DNA of 64,000 bases from Enoplolaimus lenunculus (Eukaryota > Nematoda > Enoplea > Enoplida > Thoracostomopsidae), in assembly GCA_030248215.1 (NCBI GenBank), contig JASANG010003165.1:43819-107818 (forward strand). The letters are read 5' to 3'. Positions 1 to 10,674 of the stretch are shown here, in pieces (the stretch's first letter is position 1; every line of letters begins with the position of its first letter). The position numbers and the translations under genes were made by a program. A model generated the notes under the pieces. It saw only the letters and a program-made list of their open reading frames with translations, was not told the origin of the DNA and did not search any database.

Positions 1-228
1 AATTAATGCTTCATTGCATAGTCCTGGTAGAAAAGCCGATATCTTCATTAAATCTGGTTCTGGTTCTGTGGCAGAGCGATATTTATTACTTCTAGTTGTA
101 CACCCGCTGTGTGTTTAATAGTGTTGTAAACTTTTAAATGGGACCTGCCTAGCATTTTTCGTTAACATTAGTGCTTGTTATTTATGTTAAGGTTTTACAG
201 TAACACATTGTTTTGTTTTTGCTTTAAG

Positions 229-1700
229 TTTGGATCTTTGATAAGGAATGAATGTAACTTGCCGTTTCCTACCGCCAGCAGAACGGCGGAGTCAAATGAT
301 AGTGTAAGCGTTGTTGTGACAAGTGTAGTTTGTGCTGGTATGTACCCAAAGGTAAGTGTAATTTTAACTTGTTGGCACAGTCAAGTAGATAAGTTTCGAA
401 ATAATATGTGTGATGTGTTTGTGTTTTAAAACTCGGTCGAACATTTTGTTTGCAATGATTTTGTTAAGAAATTGAATATATTTTGACCGCAACAGAAATT
501 AATGTTAAAGACTATTATGTATTAATTTGTGCAGTATTAATTCGCTTAAATGAACGTAACACAATTGTACGTATTTTAAACAATGGCACAACTCAAATTA
601 TAAACACTAAATTCAACGGATTTGTTCTATTTTAACCAAGAAATCATATTCCTCATTGTTGGTTTACCTATAGCTGTTGCCTTAATACGCTAAGGGTTGC
701 GGTATCGTACTTGATTTAGTCACGTACGATACCATATGGTGATTGACGGTCACTCATGGTGCAGAACGATGACGGACGCGCCGCTCGACAAGTAGTATAG
801 CACCACCCTTATACTTTGCACTTTCACTCATTCTGTTAGTCCCTATTGTGTTAACAAACAGTACAGTTATAATACGTATGCCTGTTTCAGGTTGCAATGT
901 TGACAAAGACGCAAAACACACTGCAATTGATGAAAAGTCGGTGTAACGCTGAATTTCATATTAAATCGTGCAATCAGATGTGCAAAGATTTCAAATATCC
1001 TTATTTCACATATCATCAGCTACTGAAAACGGCTAAACAGCGGTTGTTTGACACTTCGATGGTTCCACCGGTGGCATTAATCTTGTTCGGAGGTTAGTGT
1101 GTAGTAATTGTTCGATTTATGGATGATTTTGTGTAGTCGTATACGTAAATCTATTTCGCTCCCAGTGTTTTGACATAGTCAAATATAACAAGCGTAGATG
1201 CTCTCTCGCAGCGCCACTCAGCTCGCCTCTCCAACTGCTTCTATCGTTGACTATAATATGTTAACCGTATGCTGCCGGCTAACATACACACAACGTGTTA
1301 CATTATATTACCACTTGAAAAGCTACGCTATAATCGCAAAGATTTTGAGTGTATATAAGTTATGGCAGAGAACCTCATCGTAAAATGAGGTCTACTGCTA
1401 GATTGAACATAGTATATATATATAAATTATATTTTATTTTCAGGAAGCTTGGCTTTAAAACCCTATGAAAATCGTGGTTGCCTGATTATTGAAATCGATA
1501 ACAGTATTCGAATGCGTTGCAAGCCCAGTTTTGCAGTTGCTTTATTTCGACTCAAGCAATTGTTCGACCTCTCATCGGAGACATATTTTTCACGAGCTCG
1601 CAAGCATGGCAGCAGGTCTGAAATTGATTCAACTTTGTCTACAATAATCGATTTGATTATTATGGTACTGGAAAATACTACATATTACCCGCTTAACTAA
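229..1700 (+). CDS. DHX36-like DEAH-box helicase, 3' end (last three exons)
   Basis: Three exons join in frame: 229-351, 891-1092 and 1444-1700 (stop TAA). The introns begin GTAAGT and GTTAGT and end in TTTCAG-type acceptors; phases are 0 and 1. The 193 residues match the C-terminal OB-fold and tail of DHX36-type DEAH/RHA helicases. I see the CAGMYPKVA block (family: CAGLYPKVA), a Tyr-His-rich stretch before the LILFGG strand (family: LLFFGG), then an acidic strand IIEID, a helix ending in FRLKQLFDL, and a final IIDLI helix. DHX36 unwinds G-quadruplex and other structured RNA or DNA; that is family knowledge, and the ATPase core lies outside the window. The upstream exons should lie to the left of base 1. 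DHX57 or YTHDC2 relatives share the fold, so the exact paralogue is uncertain. Confidence 0.85.
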
Positions 1701-2283
1701 GACTGTTGTAATATGTTCATACGTAGTTGTTAATCTTTGCAGTACTACAAACCTAAAATTTTGGATGCTGTTATGTAGAATTCAGATTCTGACAAGTTTT
1801 TTTTTCGATTGGAATACGTTTATTGCGACTTCAAGTGGCATTATTATAATTATACTAGAACAATTTGCAGCCTTGTGGCTGACTTTTAGAAATTTGTGTA
1901 CGGTCGTGATATTTCTATTAATTGTGGTTTATCCAGTGCACCTAAACTTTGGGTTGTGAGAAGCTAAGGTAGCCGTTTAACAAGAGCGTATTGCTCTAAA
2001 CGTTACAACGCTGAGGGAAATTTTCAAACAAAGTTACAGCCCTAAGTTCGCCACGAAGTATTTTGTTGAATTTTCTTTCTCTGTATTTTCCTTTCGATAT
2101 TGCCTTTTATTTTGTAGTATTTTCTCATATATTTTGTTTTATTTGTGTATTCTGTTGCCATTATGAAAGTGTCATATTATTTTTACGTGCATAGAAAATG
2201 GATGTTCAGTAACACAAGTTTAGTTCAATACAACATAGTGTCTGGGAAAATGCAATTTGAAACTCGTAATGTTCATGGTCAAT
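1701..2283. other. 3' flank of the helicase gene
   Basis: No coding signal beyond very short frames. It probably holds the helicase 3' UTR. The first clear AATAAA on this strand is near 2661, after a MITE, so the true cleavage site is not settled. Confidence 0.4.
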
Positions 2284-2424
2284 GCCAATGTTGCTTTTAG
2301 AAGCGTAGCAGTAGATGAAGCGTATTCCTAAGCCTAAGCCTTAGCAAAAAATTTAATCTAGAATCTAAACCTCTTTTATAGACCCACCAGAAACCTGGAT
2401 GGACGCCCCTTAAAGTAACATTGG
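2284..2424. repeat. MITE with a TTAGGC-like core, family B
   Basis: The ends are inverted copies of GCCAATGTTRCTTTTAG. The core holds a few CCTAAG units and a conserved tract around TCTAGAATCTAAACCT. Other copies lie at 3118-3275, 38158-38362, 47526-47682 and 55783-55959. There is no coding capacity, so it is a non-autonomous DNA transposon by inference. Confidence 0.7.
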
Positions 2425-3117
2425 TCATGTTTATTATATTTTGAATGAATTATAATATGGAAACCTATCGAATTTTTATAAACATGACATGATCAGAACG
2501 TTAGTTCCTGGGCCAGGTTAACAGCCCCTACGTTTCGGTTATTTAGGTAAAACTGTGGGACCATCTTATCATGCAATGTTAGGTATATTAAACTGATGTT
2601 TTGTTGTAAATGTTACTGTAAACCTCTGCCTTGTGTTGAAATATGCCAAGTCCTATATATAATAAAAGTTAGTATTTTTCAATTATACTTTTCAACCGAG
2701 TCAAGCTTGACTCATCTTTTTAAATCACGTACCGTTGCAGCGCTCAGTGATCCAAACCGATACTCTCTACCGACCGAACTCCCAGTGTGTGCCTTAGTTA
2801 TAAGATGCCGATGTTCCACATTTGGACTTTCGCTATAGTAACTTGTTGGCTTAGCACTTTCATTAGAATCTTTTCACTGCATATACAATGTAGGACCTCG
2901 ACCTGTTGCTGAAACAAATTTTCGTGTTTGTCGTAAGGTGGCTCTTTCCAAACCAGAAATGTGCCACAACTTCAGAATGGGCTTTAACCTGAAACAATGA
3001 ATTAACGAATGCTATTTTTCAAATGATTATAGTGGTAAAAGTTGCCTTAGCTTTATCACTGAAACGTTGGAAAGTTAGTTTACCCGGAGTCGACTCTGGT
3101 TCAATAGACAAAAGGAC
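2425..3117. other. No recognised feature
   Basis: AT-rich sequence with only short chance frames. A possible AATAAA lies near 2661. I see no repeat that recurs elsewhere in the window. Confidence 0.4.
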
Positions 3118-3275
3118 CGATGTTTACCTTTAGGGGCGTTAAGTGTATTGGTAAGCCTAAGCGTTGGAAAAGTGTATTCCTTATTCCTAAGCAAAAAATG
3201 TAAACTAGAATCTAAACCTATACTCATTTACAGACCCACCAGAAACGGGGACGCTCCTAAAAGTAACGTGGGCCG
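3118..3275. repeat. MITE, family B
   Basis: Second copy of the family at 2284-2424: TTACCTTTAGGGGCG at the left, the shared central tract, and GACGCTCCTAAAAGTAAC at the right. Confidence 0.65.
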
Positions 3276-3365
3276 ACAAAATTATGCAAGCGCGCGTATG
3301 CATCGAGTCTTCTTTTCATGCAGTCTAAAAATTAATAATTTCTTCTGAATTAGTTCGCGCGAGAG

Positions 3366-3690
3366 CAGGGTACAACAGGAGGTCCGGCTCCGGCAGAAAA
3401 TAAACCTCCGGCTTCGGTAGAATTTTTGCCGGAGGTTCCGGCAATTTCGGTAGTAAAATTTTGCACAATTTATCTGTTTAGCGCGTTCCGTTTTTTACTT
3501 TTGTCACAATTTTCACGAAAGAATTTTGCGGAAAATTAGCGTAAAACAACTTAATATATTTAGATATTGGCTATAACCTACGTACCTAATTAACCATCAT
3601 TTTTACTACTTAATTTCGCCTCAATTCCGGCTACGGCAAGTTTCGTTGACCTTCGGCTCCGGTATTTTTCAGCTATTGTTGCACCCGACT
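3366..3690. repeat. CCGG-rich repeat (CAGGGTNNAACCGG family)
   Basis: It starts AGGGTACAACAGGAGG and is full of GGAGCCGGA/CCGGCTCCGG-like words. It ends near GTTGCACCCG, the inverted form of the start. Related copies are at 27238-27880, 33142-33440, 37290-37668, 42684-43117, 57581-57960 and 60395-60640. Copies differ strongly inside but keep the same ends. Confidence 0.55.
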
Positions 3691-4036
3691 CGAGAGGTTT
3701 CCTTAATTGTTCTTCCTCTGTGCAGTGGAGGGTACAAAAATTTCCGGCGATGTTAACATACTTTTTATACGCTGAAAGTTTTCAGTTTTGAAGCGTTTTT
3801 TAGCAAATCTGTTAGGGCTGTCACTTCGCCATATCTCAGATGAACCATTTGTGTCGCAAAAGATTCAGTACAAAAAACAGGTTGGACGATGCATTCCCCC
3901 GTCGCTGCTGGATCCGCTAATACTTTTGTTGCGGCTGACTGCGCAGAACTCATTGTCTTTTACGTATTCTCCCAAGCGAATCCCACAAAAAATGCGTCTG
4001 GCTTTTCGGTCACTCTAGCTAACATTTTTCAGCCGG
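3535..4036. repeat. Segment duplicated at 20873-21348
   Basis: From about 3650 to the word ATTTTTCAGCCGGT the two copies are nearly identical, with only a few differences over about 370 bp. The left part is more diverged. Short frames on both strands (60-79 codons) are shared between copies but look like chance. The shared edges overlap the CCGG-rich repeat, so this may be a longer member of that family carrying unique cargo. Confidence 0.75.
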
Positions 4037-4673
4037 TCGAATCAAGAATTGATAGAATATATTTAACATTAAATATGATTAGCGAAGCACTGTGTACTAC
4101 CCGATATATCAATTTGACTGATCATTAGAGTTAAAATAAAAATCAGTTCCCTCGACCGTGGACCAGGTTACTATAAGTTAAATACTCTGTTGTTAACAGA
4201 GGAAAATGCGCTTGTGGAGATTTTGCACTGCGCATATATATTATATATGTTAAACACTGCTCACAGTATATATTGCTCATATAATGTATTTAGTACCTCA
4301 TAGTGTACTCTATGAGCGAAAGGGTTAAACGTCATTTTAACTACTTAATTTTGTTTGCAGAATGAATTACAAAAACAGTTGCCAAATCCAAGCTAAAAAT
4401 ATTTCGACGAAATTATTAATCTTCACCAACTCTTATCAGCAGGATTATATGTTTTTAAGCTAACCTTCTGTCCACAAGCGAGCTGGAGTATATATTGTTC
4501 AATTCGGACGAAGCGCTCAAAATTTTCGGGGCCCTATTTTATTGTTTTAAAGCCAGGTCACCGGGCTATAGACTCGTTAGTGTTTATATGTAGAAAGTCC
4601 CTGGCCCACGTGCCACCTGATCGGCAGCCTATACGGTTTATGGCCTTATATGAAACCATATGCTTCAACCTAG
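4037..4673. other. No gene seen
   Basis: AT-rich sequence with a TATATA-rich patch around 4235-4290. No extended frame or recurrent repeat was recognised. Confidence 0.35.
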
Positions 4674-4870
4674 ACTACAATAAATGGGGATTCAAATCGC
4701 TTTCTCCGAAATAAGCTCAACGGGACTACACAAACTGAGTCAAATTCGGCTCTGCCAGAGTTATATTCGACTCAATTTGACTCTGGCAGAGTCGAATTTT
4801 GACTCAGTTTGTACAGTCAAGAAAAGCCTATTTCGGAGAGAGTCAGTTTGACTCACCATTTTTTGCAGTG
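4674..4870. repeat. Foldback MITE (GAGTCAAA family)
   Basis: Its ends are inverted copies related to AAATGGTGAGTCAAATTGA, with the right end closing on TTTTGCAGTG. The centre is a self-complementary run of GACTCTGGCAGAGTC-type words. Copies: 25781-25880 (truncated) and 49400-49599 (full). Confidence 0.7.
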
Positions 4871-5491
4871 TCGCAATATTTAATTTTTGCACTTGTTAAA
4901 TAGCAACCAACCAAAGTTAAATTCGGTAAAGGTCTGTATCGAAGTGATTTGAATGTACAAAAACATTTACATCATTTACTGTCAGACCGGTAGCCAGCTT
5001 GTGTTGCTACGGGGGCTAAAAATTTTTTAAGACTTGCATACAAGGGTTTTGACCACTTATATACAAGCCAGTTTGAAAATATTCTAGGGGCTGTCAACAT
5101 TCTTCCAAGGGACTCTGGCCATCTTGGCCCCCTTTGGGTATGGGCTTGTTTATATTTACTATAATGTTTACATATTAGCTTTAAAGATAAGACAGTGTTT
5201 CGTGTAAAAAAGGTATCGGTATCCATAGTGCCGGCCGTCGACCTTGTTCAAAAGACACAAGTTAAATGTTAATTTGTAGTGCACCTAATGGTCTGGTTTA
5301 AATATCACTTGATTAATATAGTTGTAAATCTGTAAGTGATTTCAGGTTTCAACTAAACCTATCCATTAGTTATTTAGTATATTTTTTGGATAATTACTTT
5401 ATTTTAAGGTTTCCATGTAGAGTCGTGCTGAGTGCGAGACAAGGAGCTGCAAGGTTTTGACGCTGAGAAGCTTTATAGGCTTAGGTTAATG
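4871..5491. other. No gene; possible short repeat
   Basis: Around 4985-5150 the sequence has GGGGGCTAAA and GGCCCCCTTTGG blocks that recall the GGGCCCGTAGC element at 54624-54785. The likeness is weak. Otherwise featureless. Confidence 0.3.
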
Positions 5492-6169
5492 CGAGGTTCA
5501 CGTTATAACCAGGCAGTCGGGTCACATTTTGTCACATGTTTTTTTCAGCATCAACATAAATTTTGGTTACCATCATATGATACGGACAGACAAAAGTTGA
5601 ATATCATGTGATATTGCTATACAAAGCAGGCACATACAGGTTATCTCAGCATACAAGTAGTGTTCGAATGCCACGTGACCCAATGAGACATATTGTTGAA
5701 TATCATATGATATTCCAAATTAACAGCATATAGGATATGACATGCAACAAGACATACTGAATTTTGCTGCCGAAATTTAAATTTTACCGCAAATTTTAAA
5801 TTTTCGCGCCAAAATTTAAATTTCCCGCCAAAATTTGGATTTTCCCGTCAAATTTTAAATGTTCCTGCCAAAATTAAAATTTCCCGCCATAATATAAGCA
5901 TTTACTTTAGGTATCATATGATATTCCAAACCTAGTTATGCAACTGACTCCGTAGACATTTTATAAATGATCGTATGATATTGACAGACAATGCAGTGAA
6001 TATTAGGTATATTATATTGAATGACAATACGTGACTGATACGTGATGTTAGTAGACAACCACTGTTTTTGGAATATCATATTGGGTTACATCGTAGACAA
6101 AATGTTACCCAAAGTATACAACGTGACAAAACGTGACCCATCTGCACCATTTATAAAGCGAACCCGCAT
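5492..6169. repeat. CATATG-rich inverted-repeat element
   Basis: It begins GAGGTTCACGTTATAACC and ends near GCGAACCCGC. The interior has about seven copies of the palindrome ATATCATATGATAT or close variants, plus a run of short tandem AAATTTAAATTTTCCCGCC-like units at 5765-5890. A sister copy with clearer ends is at 8117-8789. Confidence 0.6.
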
Positions 6170-6298
6170 AACGGGTATGATTAGGCTTAGGCTTATAGGG
6201 AGTAAAAAGACGGGGTTAGAAGAAAAATTTAGAGACCTGTTTCTAGCAAAGTCAAGTATACTGACTGAAACACGCGAAAATGCGAATAAGAGAGTGTA

Positions 6299-6660
6299 AG
6301 AGGGGGTACCAATGTTGAGTCCCAATCAATAGGAGTCGGTATCCCTATTAAGTGTCCGTAAGCGGATAGAATCCCTAAACCCTAATTAGATTCCATAAAC
6401 GTCAATTATCTCTAATTGTAGCGCATAAATGACTCCAGGCCCAAGAAAATTTACTTCGAAACTTGAAAGCGTACTTAAAGTTTTGAAGGTACATTACTAA
6501 GTGTAACCTTCCATTATCGCTCAAGTTTTTTTTATTCAAGTCCAATAAAGGTTTAACTTAACGGAAAGTTGCAACACCGGATATACGTCAGTAACGAAGG
6601 GCGGCGGAGGAGAGGGCGGGTTAAAAATAAATAACAGTCCGTAACCGAACAACAGGGGGT
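6299..6660. repeat. TA-flanked MITE (CTGTAGCGACCCG family), degraded
   Basis: It matches the inside of the full copy at 41726-42167: GAGTCCCAATCAATAGGAG, CCTAAACCCTAATTAGA, and the tail with CACCGGATATACGTCAG. The terminal CTGTAGCGACCCG is lost or altered here. Confidence 0.7.
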
Positions 6661-7121
6661 ACTCTCTGCACAAACAATATATTGTCTTGAAATTTTTAGA
6701 CTCCTATTTTCGTAAATTTTTAAGACATAAATGTCTTATATTTCAGACATTTATAGCCTTAAACGTTCAAGAAACTCGTGTCTCAAATGGTTAACACATA
6801 AATGCCGAATGTTCAAGAAATTACTATTTCCAATTTATAAGACATAAATTTCTTCCTTTCAAGAAACAATTGTCTTATATACAAGACTATTTTCTGATTT
6901 TTAAGTATGCAAAAAAGTTGCTCCATTTATATTTTTGAGAGTATATAAATAATCGAATTTTAAAGATATTTCGGGTCTGACTGAGCTCAGACTCCACCGC
7001 AACCTAAGTTTACGTCTTGGACGTATCTTAGGTTGTAAAACTAGGGAATTGAGCTTAGCTCCAAATTTGGAACGCAACTTCCCTGATAAATCTTGCAAAA
7101 CATGTCTTTTATTTCAGACAC
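6661..7121. repeat. AAGACATAAATGTCTT-type low-copy repeat
   Basis: Short inverted words such as AGACATAAATGTCTTA recur. A block at about 6900-7120 recurs at 7520-7640 and 21805-21910, recognisable by GATATTTCGGGT, GAGCTCA and TCTTGGAC. This suggests a dispersed AT-rich transposon with no coding sequence. Confidence 0.45.
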
Positions 7122-7237
7122 AGAGCTCCTATAGCTGAGTGGTGATGGTATACGCCTCCCAGTCCAGTCACTGGAGTTCGAATCCTAGCATAAAAGTAGG
7201 TCCCAGGGGAAATAGAAAATATTCGTGTGAGAAAGGG
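7122..7237 (+). repeat. piggyBac-like MITE with tRNA-like core, 5'-truncated
   Basis: It keeps the tRNA-like part (TAGCTGAGTGG as A box, GAGTTCGAATCC as B box) and the right end GTGAGAAAGGG followed by TTAA (7238-7241). The left half is missing. Full copies are at 23691-23952 and 32749-33011. Confidence 0.8.
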
Positions 7238-7241
7238 TTAA

Positions 7242-8116
7242 GAATCTATTTCTTGAATATCACACACAAAAAAGTGTTTCTGAATTTGTTTAGAAAAGCA
7301 TTTTCTGTGGCAAATCTGAAGAGTTTTTCTGATATTTAAGACAATTTTCTAAAAATAACTGGAAAACGTTTATTTTCAGACTTTATTTCAAAACTTTTTT
7401 GAAAAATTTTCTGTTATAACAGAAATACTTTTCAAGTTCACCTTGCTAATCATATTTCTTAAATGCAACAAATGTTTTCTTAAATATCAGAATCAGAAAT
7501 ATTTTGAATGATGCTTGTTTATGTATGTAAAAACTTGCTCCGTTTATATTCTTAGGAGTGTATTTAAATAATCGCATTTCGAAGACGTTTCGGGTTGAGC
7601 TCAGGCTCCCCCCAAACCTTCTTAGGTTGTAAAATAAGGAAATTTGGTTAAGCTTTAAACGTGTTTACTTTTTTGATTTGTTTATGTTTTGTGATTTACG
7701 GTCATTATACTTTTCATACCGCAGTTGAAAAACACACGAAAAGTTTCGCATGCTTTTTTAGCAAGCTCTAGGCTTCATTTGACACATGAGAACAAATGAC
7801 GTATAAATACGGCATACACGTATTGTAGAAGTGCCGTTTCTTTATTTGCGTTTGACGTACGTTTAGGTCATGGCTAATTTTGTGTACAAAGTGGTGCAGT
7901 AACATTAGTTTGAACGTATAGAAGTATATTTCAACTGCAGTCTTGACAGAAACCAAATATTGCCACCCACGCACAGTGAAACGTTTCTGAAAATTTTTAC
8001 GCGGGAAACGTGTTAAATGTAAGAAATTTTTTCTTAATTATCAGAAATATTATTTTGAGTGCAAAAATGATTTTGTGTGTGGAGTGGCCTAATAAATATC
8101 AGACCCCCATCTTATA
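7242..8116. other. Repeat-derived sequence without a gene
   Basis: It holds the second copy of the GTTTCGGGTTGAGCTCA block (7520-7640) and many TTTCAGA/TCTGAAA words. The left part of a TA-flanked MITE, interrupted by the element at 8117, probably lies at about 8081-8116. Confidence 0.4.
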
Positions 8117-8789
8117 CGGGGTTCACGTTATCACGGGTGCAGCTTGGGACACGTTTTGACCCTATTAGGCTATTGGGTAACATTTTGTCTGCATATAAAC
8201 CCCATATCGTATTCAAAAAGTAGTTTTTTCTGCTATTATCATGTGTGGATCACCTTTTGTACTTCAATATCATATGATATTCGAGGTATTGTCCGCGAAT
8301 ATCATATGACATACTTTCAACTGTCTGCACACAAGAGGTAACATACCCAAATTGTCCTGTTGAATATCGTTTGATACTAAAATTTGAAATTTGAATTTTT
8401 GAATTTTGAAGCTGTGGTTCTAAGCGATTTTGTGTCGGAAACGATTTGCAGACGCGTATTTTGTATTTAAAGAACATTTGTGCCTCTGCCGTCCAACATT
8501 TATTTATTTATTATTACCCAAAAATTACATTGTCCCGCTGAATATCATATGATGTTCGTTGAAATTTTGGAATATCATATGATATTCGCATAAATGTCCC
8601 ACAGTATCACGTGACATACCGTCCCTTGTACACATTGATCAATTGAGAGCGGTGGTTTGTAAGGTAATGTCATATGGCATTCGAGTTTTGTCTGTTCACC
8701 CGATATGAGTGCTCGAATTTTAACGTTGACGGCGAATCAACATATGACAAACCGTGTCCCGCCTGCCCCGGTTATAACGTGAACCCCGC
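8117..8789. repeat. CATATG-rich inverted-repeat element, best copy
   Basis: The terminal inverted repeats are CGGGGTTCACGTTAT at left and ATAACGTGAACCCCG at right. The interior has at least six CATATG-centred palindromes, most as GAATATCATATGATATTCG. It appears inserted in a TA-flanked MITE, since TTATTCGGGTCACTAC resumes right after it. No frame longer than about 75 codons. Confidence 0.75.
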
Positions 8790-8809
8790 ATTATTCGGGT
8801 CACTACTAT

Positions 8810-9758
8810 TGCAGACCACCCGCATCGTTTGTTAAGATAAACTTAACTATAATTTCTTAATTTATTTTATAAAGTTATAGTAAACAGCGTAAACTTTGTG
8901 CCCAAAACAAACACTGTTTTGTCTTAGTTAAATTTTTTGCGCAGTTTCCATATATCATAACTAAATTGCCGACTTCTTTCTAAAACTTGTTTTAGCTGTA
9001 AATCATTTTTTAACTTTTGAGCTAGTCCGCACTGTTCGTTTGGAAAAATTTCAAGCTCAAAATATACTTTTGGTAAGCGCATTTTAATGGAAATGAACTA
9101 GGCGTTTGTCTACTTTTCTTTTGATTTTGAAATTGCTATAACTATATTTGTTATACATTGTAGCAAACAGTAATTGCTGCATATAGATTGTAATTGTTGT
9201 TACTCAAGCCTGGGTTTCGTATGCAGAGATTTAAATTGGAGAATGCTACATCGATTTTTAAGGGCACGCATGTAGGTTTGGCAGTTTAATAATGAAACCA
9301 TAATTTATATGGCCAGGAGACTGACAGTGGTGTAAACATAGAGATAAGCCAAGATCTAGTTCAAAGCCCAAACAAATGAGTTAGGTCACTAAATATCACG
9401 AATTTTTATTTCAAAATTACTCAAAATGTTATTTTCAAAGATCGCATTCTATTTTTAGCATTGCCTGAGCGCCGGTACAAATCACAGTGCACCCACTAAA
9501 TTTAAGCAACAGCAATAATCACAAAGATTGAATTATTGAAGACTGAAATTTTCAATCAAAATGTAATTGGGTCAAAAAAATACTCTGATGGAAGGTCGAC
9601 TGACTCGCTGACAATACATATTTTGTTAAATCAATCCTAGGCAGGTTTACTAAAGGTATGTACAATGGTTCGTAAACGGGCTCACACGAGGGTCTGTCCA
9701 TTTGCTAAAATTTTACCTCTGAAGTTTTCATAAACCCCAATTTTTTATAAATATTACA
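8810..9758 (+). repeat. 5' LTR
   Basis: 949 bp, starting TGCAGACCACCCG and ending ATATTACA. It aligns along its whole length with 19581-20539. The central ~300 bp (about 9175-9480) is almost identical to the partner, whereas both outer thirds differ more. Confidence 0.93.
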
Positions 9759-10674
9759 TATCGTCTCAAAATTCAGAAAAAATGTGCACTGTTACAATGC
9801 ATAGAGATTTTGCCTAAATTATCATCCGAAAAATTTATGCCATGGGCAAGATTATACTATCAAATTTTAGTTTTACGCATGAATTAACAGTTCAATGACT
9901 ATTGTCTAGTTTTCAAAGTTTTTAACAACTAAATCCAAAAAAACCTATTTGAATTGATTAATTACGTTTACATTTTCTTCGTATTTTTAGTGAAGTGGAT
10001 GTTGTTACAAGCGAAATCTGTATGATATTTCTGGGTGTTTTATAAATTTAAAAGATAACTCGACAAATTTGCCCTCAGGCATTGTACAAAGTTAAATAAG
10101 TTCTTTGACGCAGTTAAAAAATATTTAAAGTTATATTATGCTCAAGCAAGCGGACAAACGTAACTCGAAATAAAATATGCGAATTAAAACAAAACTTTAA
10201 AATCCTTAATGAGCCAATCAATCAGACTTGAAAAACTAAGAATTTCATGCTATAAAAGGACAGTTCCCAACAAGTTAAGGGTGTTCTTAGTTAGTTTTGT
10301 GCAGTTTTTAGTCAGTTTTCGGGGGAAAATTTTGTTGCGATGCTTCTTTTAATAGTTTCTGTTCATTACAGACCGCGAGTCACTTTATTATTTTCAACTA
10401 TACCAGCCGTGGAACTTTAGGCTGTGAATTTAATCGGTATCGAATTTGGTGCGTCAATTGATAGATCGAATTTGATGCCAGCGCGTGTCGAAGTTAACTG
10501 TAAGTATCTAAGGGCAATGCAACTTTCATAACTTGAAGTTATACATTCTTAGTAGCCTTATGGGTGCTTACTACATCATTTCTATTCTAGCAATTTTAAT
10601 CCAACCATTTTCGTTAAACTTGATACTTGCGGTAATCTTGAATGCTAGTTGTCCTACGCTAACAAATAGACTTA
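9759..10674 (+). other. Leader of the LTR element
   Basis: AT-rich, no coding frame of note. A primer-binding site should lie just after 9758, but I could not match it to a specific tRNA. TATAAAAGG occurs near 10251. Confidence 0.4.

Noticed and set aside
3765-4128. Overlapping short frames shared with 21077-21395
   Set aside because: They are shared only because the DNA is duplicated; frames on both strands are equally open and have no motif.
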